This document shows, piece by piece, positions 62,746 through 64,000 of a stretch of DNA of 64,000 bases. The first letter of the stretch is position 1, and the number at the start of each line of letters is the position of its first letter. The notes under the pieces were generated by a model. The model was not told the origin of the DNA, did not search any database, and saw nothing but the letters and a program-made list of their open reading frames with translations. This stretch comes from Kriegella aquimaris (GTDB lineage: Bacteria; Bacteroidota; Bacteroidia; Flavobacteriales; Flavobacteriaceae). A program made the translations under genes and the position numbers. Where the stretch lies: the NCBI RefSeq assembly GCF_900103215.1, contig NZ_FNGV01000003.1:372001-436000 (forward strand). Direction: 5' to 3'.

Positions 62746-63924
62746 TTACAAATAGGACGTATGATTCACTAAACTTCTTTTTTTAGGCAAGAGTAGTATT
62801 GCTTGTTTAAGGCTTTCCAAATTGTGCGCCGATGCAAGTAAATCGATATAAGGTAATGCGGTTTTCATGCCCAAGGCATCCGGTGAAAAATTGGCGCTTC
62901 CCCCTAAGGGATTCAACCAGATTACTTTGCGCGAAGTCTTGTATATGGCCTTCATCGCATCTTTCATTACTATGGGCTCTCCCGTATCCCATCCGTCACT
63001 TAAAATGAATACAATTGTTTTTTTATCTAATAGGCTATGCTCATACCCCGATACGAAATCTTGCAAACAACTGCCTATTGTAGTGCCTCCCGACCAATGG
63101 GGCACCCTATCGGATATGATATCGAAAGCCTTGTCGAATTCGTAATTATCAAGTATGGCGGTTACGCGGTGTAGCGCAGTACTGAAAACGAATGTCTCTA
63201 TCTTATCATAAGCATTTTGGAAAGCATAAATCAGGTGTACAAAAAACCGACTGTACAAATCCATAGACTTACTAACATCACAGAGCAGCACCAACTTCAG
63301 TTTTTTCTCCTTTCTCTCACTGTAGACCAGTTTTTGAATATCACCACCTTTGCGCATACTCAAACGAATGGTTCGTTTTAAATCTATTTTGTTCCTCTTT
63401 TTGGATACTTTTCGCAACCTACTTTTTTGATGCGCAACGCTACGTGCCAATTTTTCGAGCAATCGCATCATTAGCTGCATTTCTTCCTCATTTAAATCGG
63501 AAAAATTCTTTTTGGTCAAAGCCTCAAAGTCACTATAGGAAGAAACTGCCTTCTCTTCTTCGGAAGGTTTGAGGTTCAACCAGTTTTTCAGCGAATCAAA
63601 ACGTATTTCTTGTTGCTTCGCTTCACTGCGCTTATTCTTTCGTTCTAAATTTTCCTTAGTTTTAGAATCTACGGCTTTGGAGAGTTGATCCCAAAATTCA
63701 TGATAATACCCATCGAATTTTTTAAATTGATATTGATTTTTAGAAAGTACGATCTTTAGGGCCTCTTTAAATTCCTTTTCTCGCCTAACTGACAAAAGAG
63801 ACAAGGCACTAAGCGCATCGGCTTCTTCAATTACACTTACAGGAAATCCTTTTTTTCTCAGGAACCGGCATAGCAAAACTATATTTCCTGAAAGTTCTGT
63901 TTGTCGTTCAATAAGATTTTGCAT
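62746..63924 (-). CDS. VWA-domain CoxE-like maturation protein
   Basis: 392 residues. The N-terminal half is helical and Lys-rich (LLCRFLRKKGFPVSVIEEAD, then SLKNWLNLKPSEEEK). The VWA domain carries the MIDAS DVSKSMDLYSRFFVHLIY (D-x-S-x-S) and the later GGTTIGSCL and ILSDGWDTGEPIVM. CoxE-type VWA proteins work with a MoxR ATPase to insert the active-site copper or sulfur of molybdenum hydroxylases. The MoxR gene ends 23 bases upstream. Confidence 0.93.
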   Translation of the reverse strand: MQNLIERQTELSGNIVLLCRFLRKKGFPVSVIEEADALSALSLLSVRREKEFKEALKIVLSKNQYQFKKFDGYYHEFWDQLSKAVDSKTKENLERKNKRSEAKQQEIRFDSLKNWLNLKPSEEEKAVSSYSDFEALTKKNFSDLNEEEMQLMMRLLEKLARSVAHQKSRLRKVSKKRNKIDLKRTIRLSMRKGGDIQKLVYSERKEKKLKLVLLCDVSKSMDLYSRFFVHLIYAFQNAYDKIETFVFSTALHRVTAILDNYEFDKAFDIISDRVPHWSGGTTIGSCLQDFVSGYEHSLLDKKTIVFILSDGWDTGEPIVMKDAMKAIYKTSRKVIWLNPLGGSANFSPDALGMKTALPYIDLLASAHNLESLKQAILLLPKKRSLVNHTSYL

Positions 63925-63947
63925 GAAAAAAAGTTAAAGATTGTGGA

Positions 63948-64000
63948 CTACCCGATTCGAGACACCACCCCTGTTTTCTCTAATAGCTCGGAAAGCGCAT
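63948..64000 (-). CDS. C-terminal end of a MoxR/CoxD-like AAA ATPase, gene extends beyond window
   Basis: The frame ALSELLEKTGVVSRIG followed by a TAG (63950-63948) is visible; this sequence is the usual end of MoxR-family ATPases. Only 17 codons lie in the window. Position before CoxE fits the CoxD-CoxE chaperone pair. Confidence 0.6.
   Translation of the reverse strand, partial: ALSELLEKTGVVSRIG

Overview
The window looks like a chromosome segment of a marine member of the Flavobacteriaceae (Bacteroidota). The evidence is a SusC/SusD pair under an ECF-sigma/FecR switch, 2TM-domain proteins, LytTR two-component systems, a LETM1-related protein, AT-rich intergenic DNA, and start regions without clear Shine-Dalgarno sites but with some TAnnTTTG promoter boxes. 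No rRNA, tRNA, CRISPR array, integrase or transposase was seen.

Layout. (1) 1-13.1 kb, minus strand: a polysaccharide-utilisation-type operon read as sigma factor, lipoprotein with a flavinylation motif, Tat-type FAD oxidoreductase, FecR, SusC, SusD, large lipoprotein (cut by the window edge). The two redox genes sit between the sigma and anti-sigma genes. (2) 13.3-18.0 kb, minus: GH63-like glucosidase, two-domain VOC protein, GT2 glycosyltransferase. (3) 18.2-25.7 kb: DUF547 protein, BamA-like outer-membrane protein, MMPL/RND transporter flanked by two tiny related membrane ORFs, a decayed TPR-like gene and a LETM1-related protein. (4) 25.7-28.6 kb, minus: LytTR regulator, two 2TM proteins and a histidine kinase that carries its own 2TM domain. 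(5) 28.9-34.7 kb, plus: FAD protein, DEAD-box helicase, an exported protein with four acidic 36-residue repeats, and a second LytS/LytTR pair. (6) 34.7-38.6 kb, minus: exported GH-like protein and a TPR histidine kinase with a third LytTR regulator. (7) 38.8-48.0 kb, plus: a run of small exported proteins (NTF2-like, four probable dimeric alpha/beta-barrel proteins, a cupin) with a thioesterase and an O-methyltransferase, interleaved with four decayed genes. (8) 48.3-57.6 kb: amino-acid permease, VOC proteins, tandem duplicated EEP phosphatases, alpha/beta hydrolase, PaiB-like flavoprotein, phosphoesterase, (alpha/alpha)6 glycosidase, epimerase. (9) 57.8-64 kb: DoxX, then a minus-strand molybdenum-hydroxylase operon of the xanthine dehydrogenase/CoxL form II type with CoxG, VWA (CoxE-like) and MoxR accessory genes.

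Points most worth a second look: the flavin pair embedded in the sigma/FecR/SusCD operon; the cluster of secreted barrel-like proteins around an O-methyltransferase, part intact and part decaying; a palindromic repeat nested inside two terminator stems, one of which has an unoccupied paralogous site 1 kb away; and two unannotated, mutually related mini membrane proteins flanking the RND gene. All functional assignments come from reading translated motifs; no database search was run.
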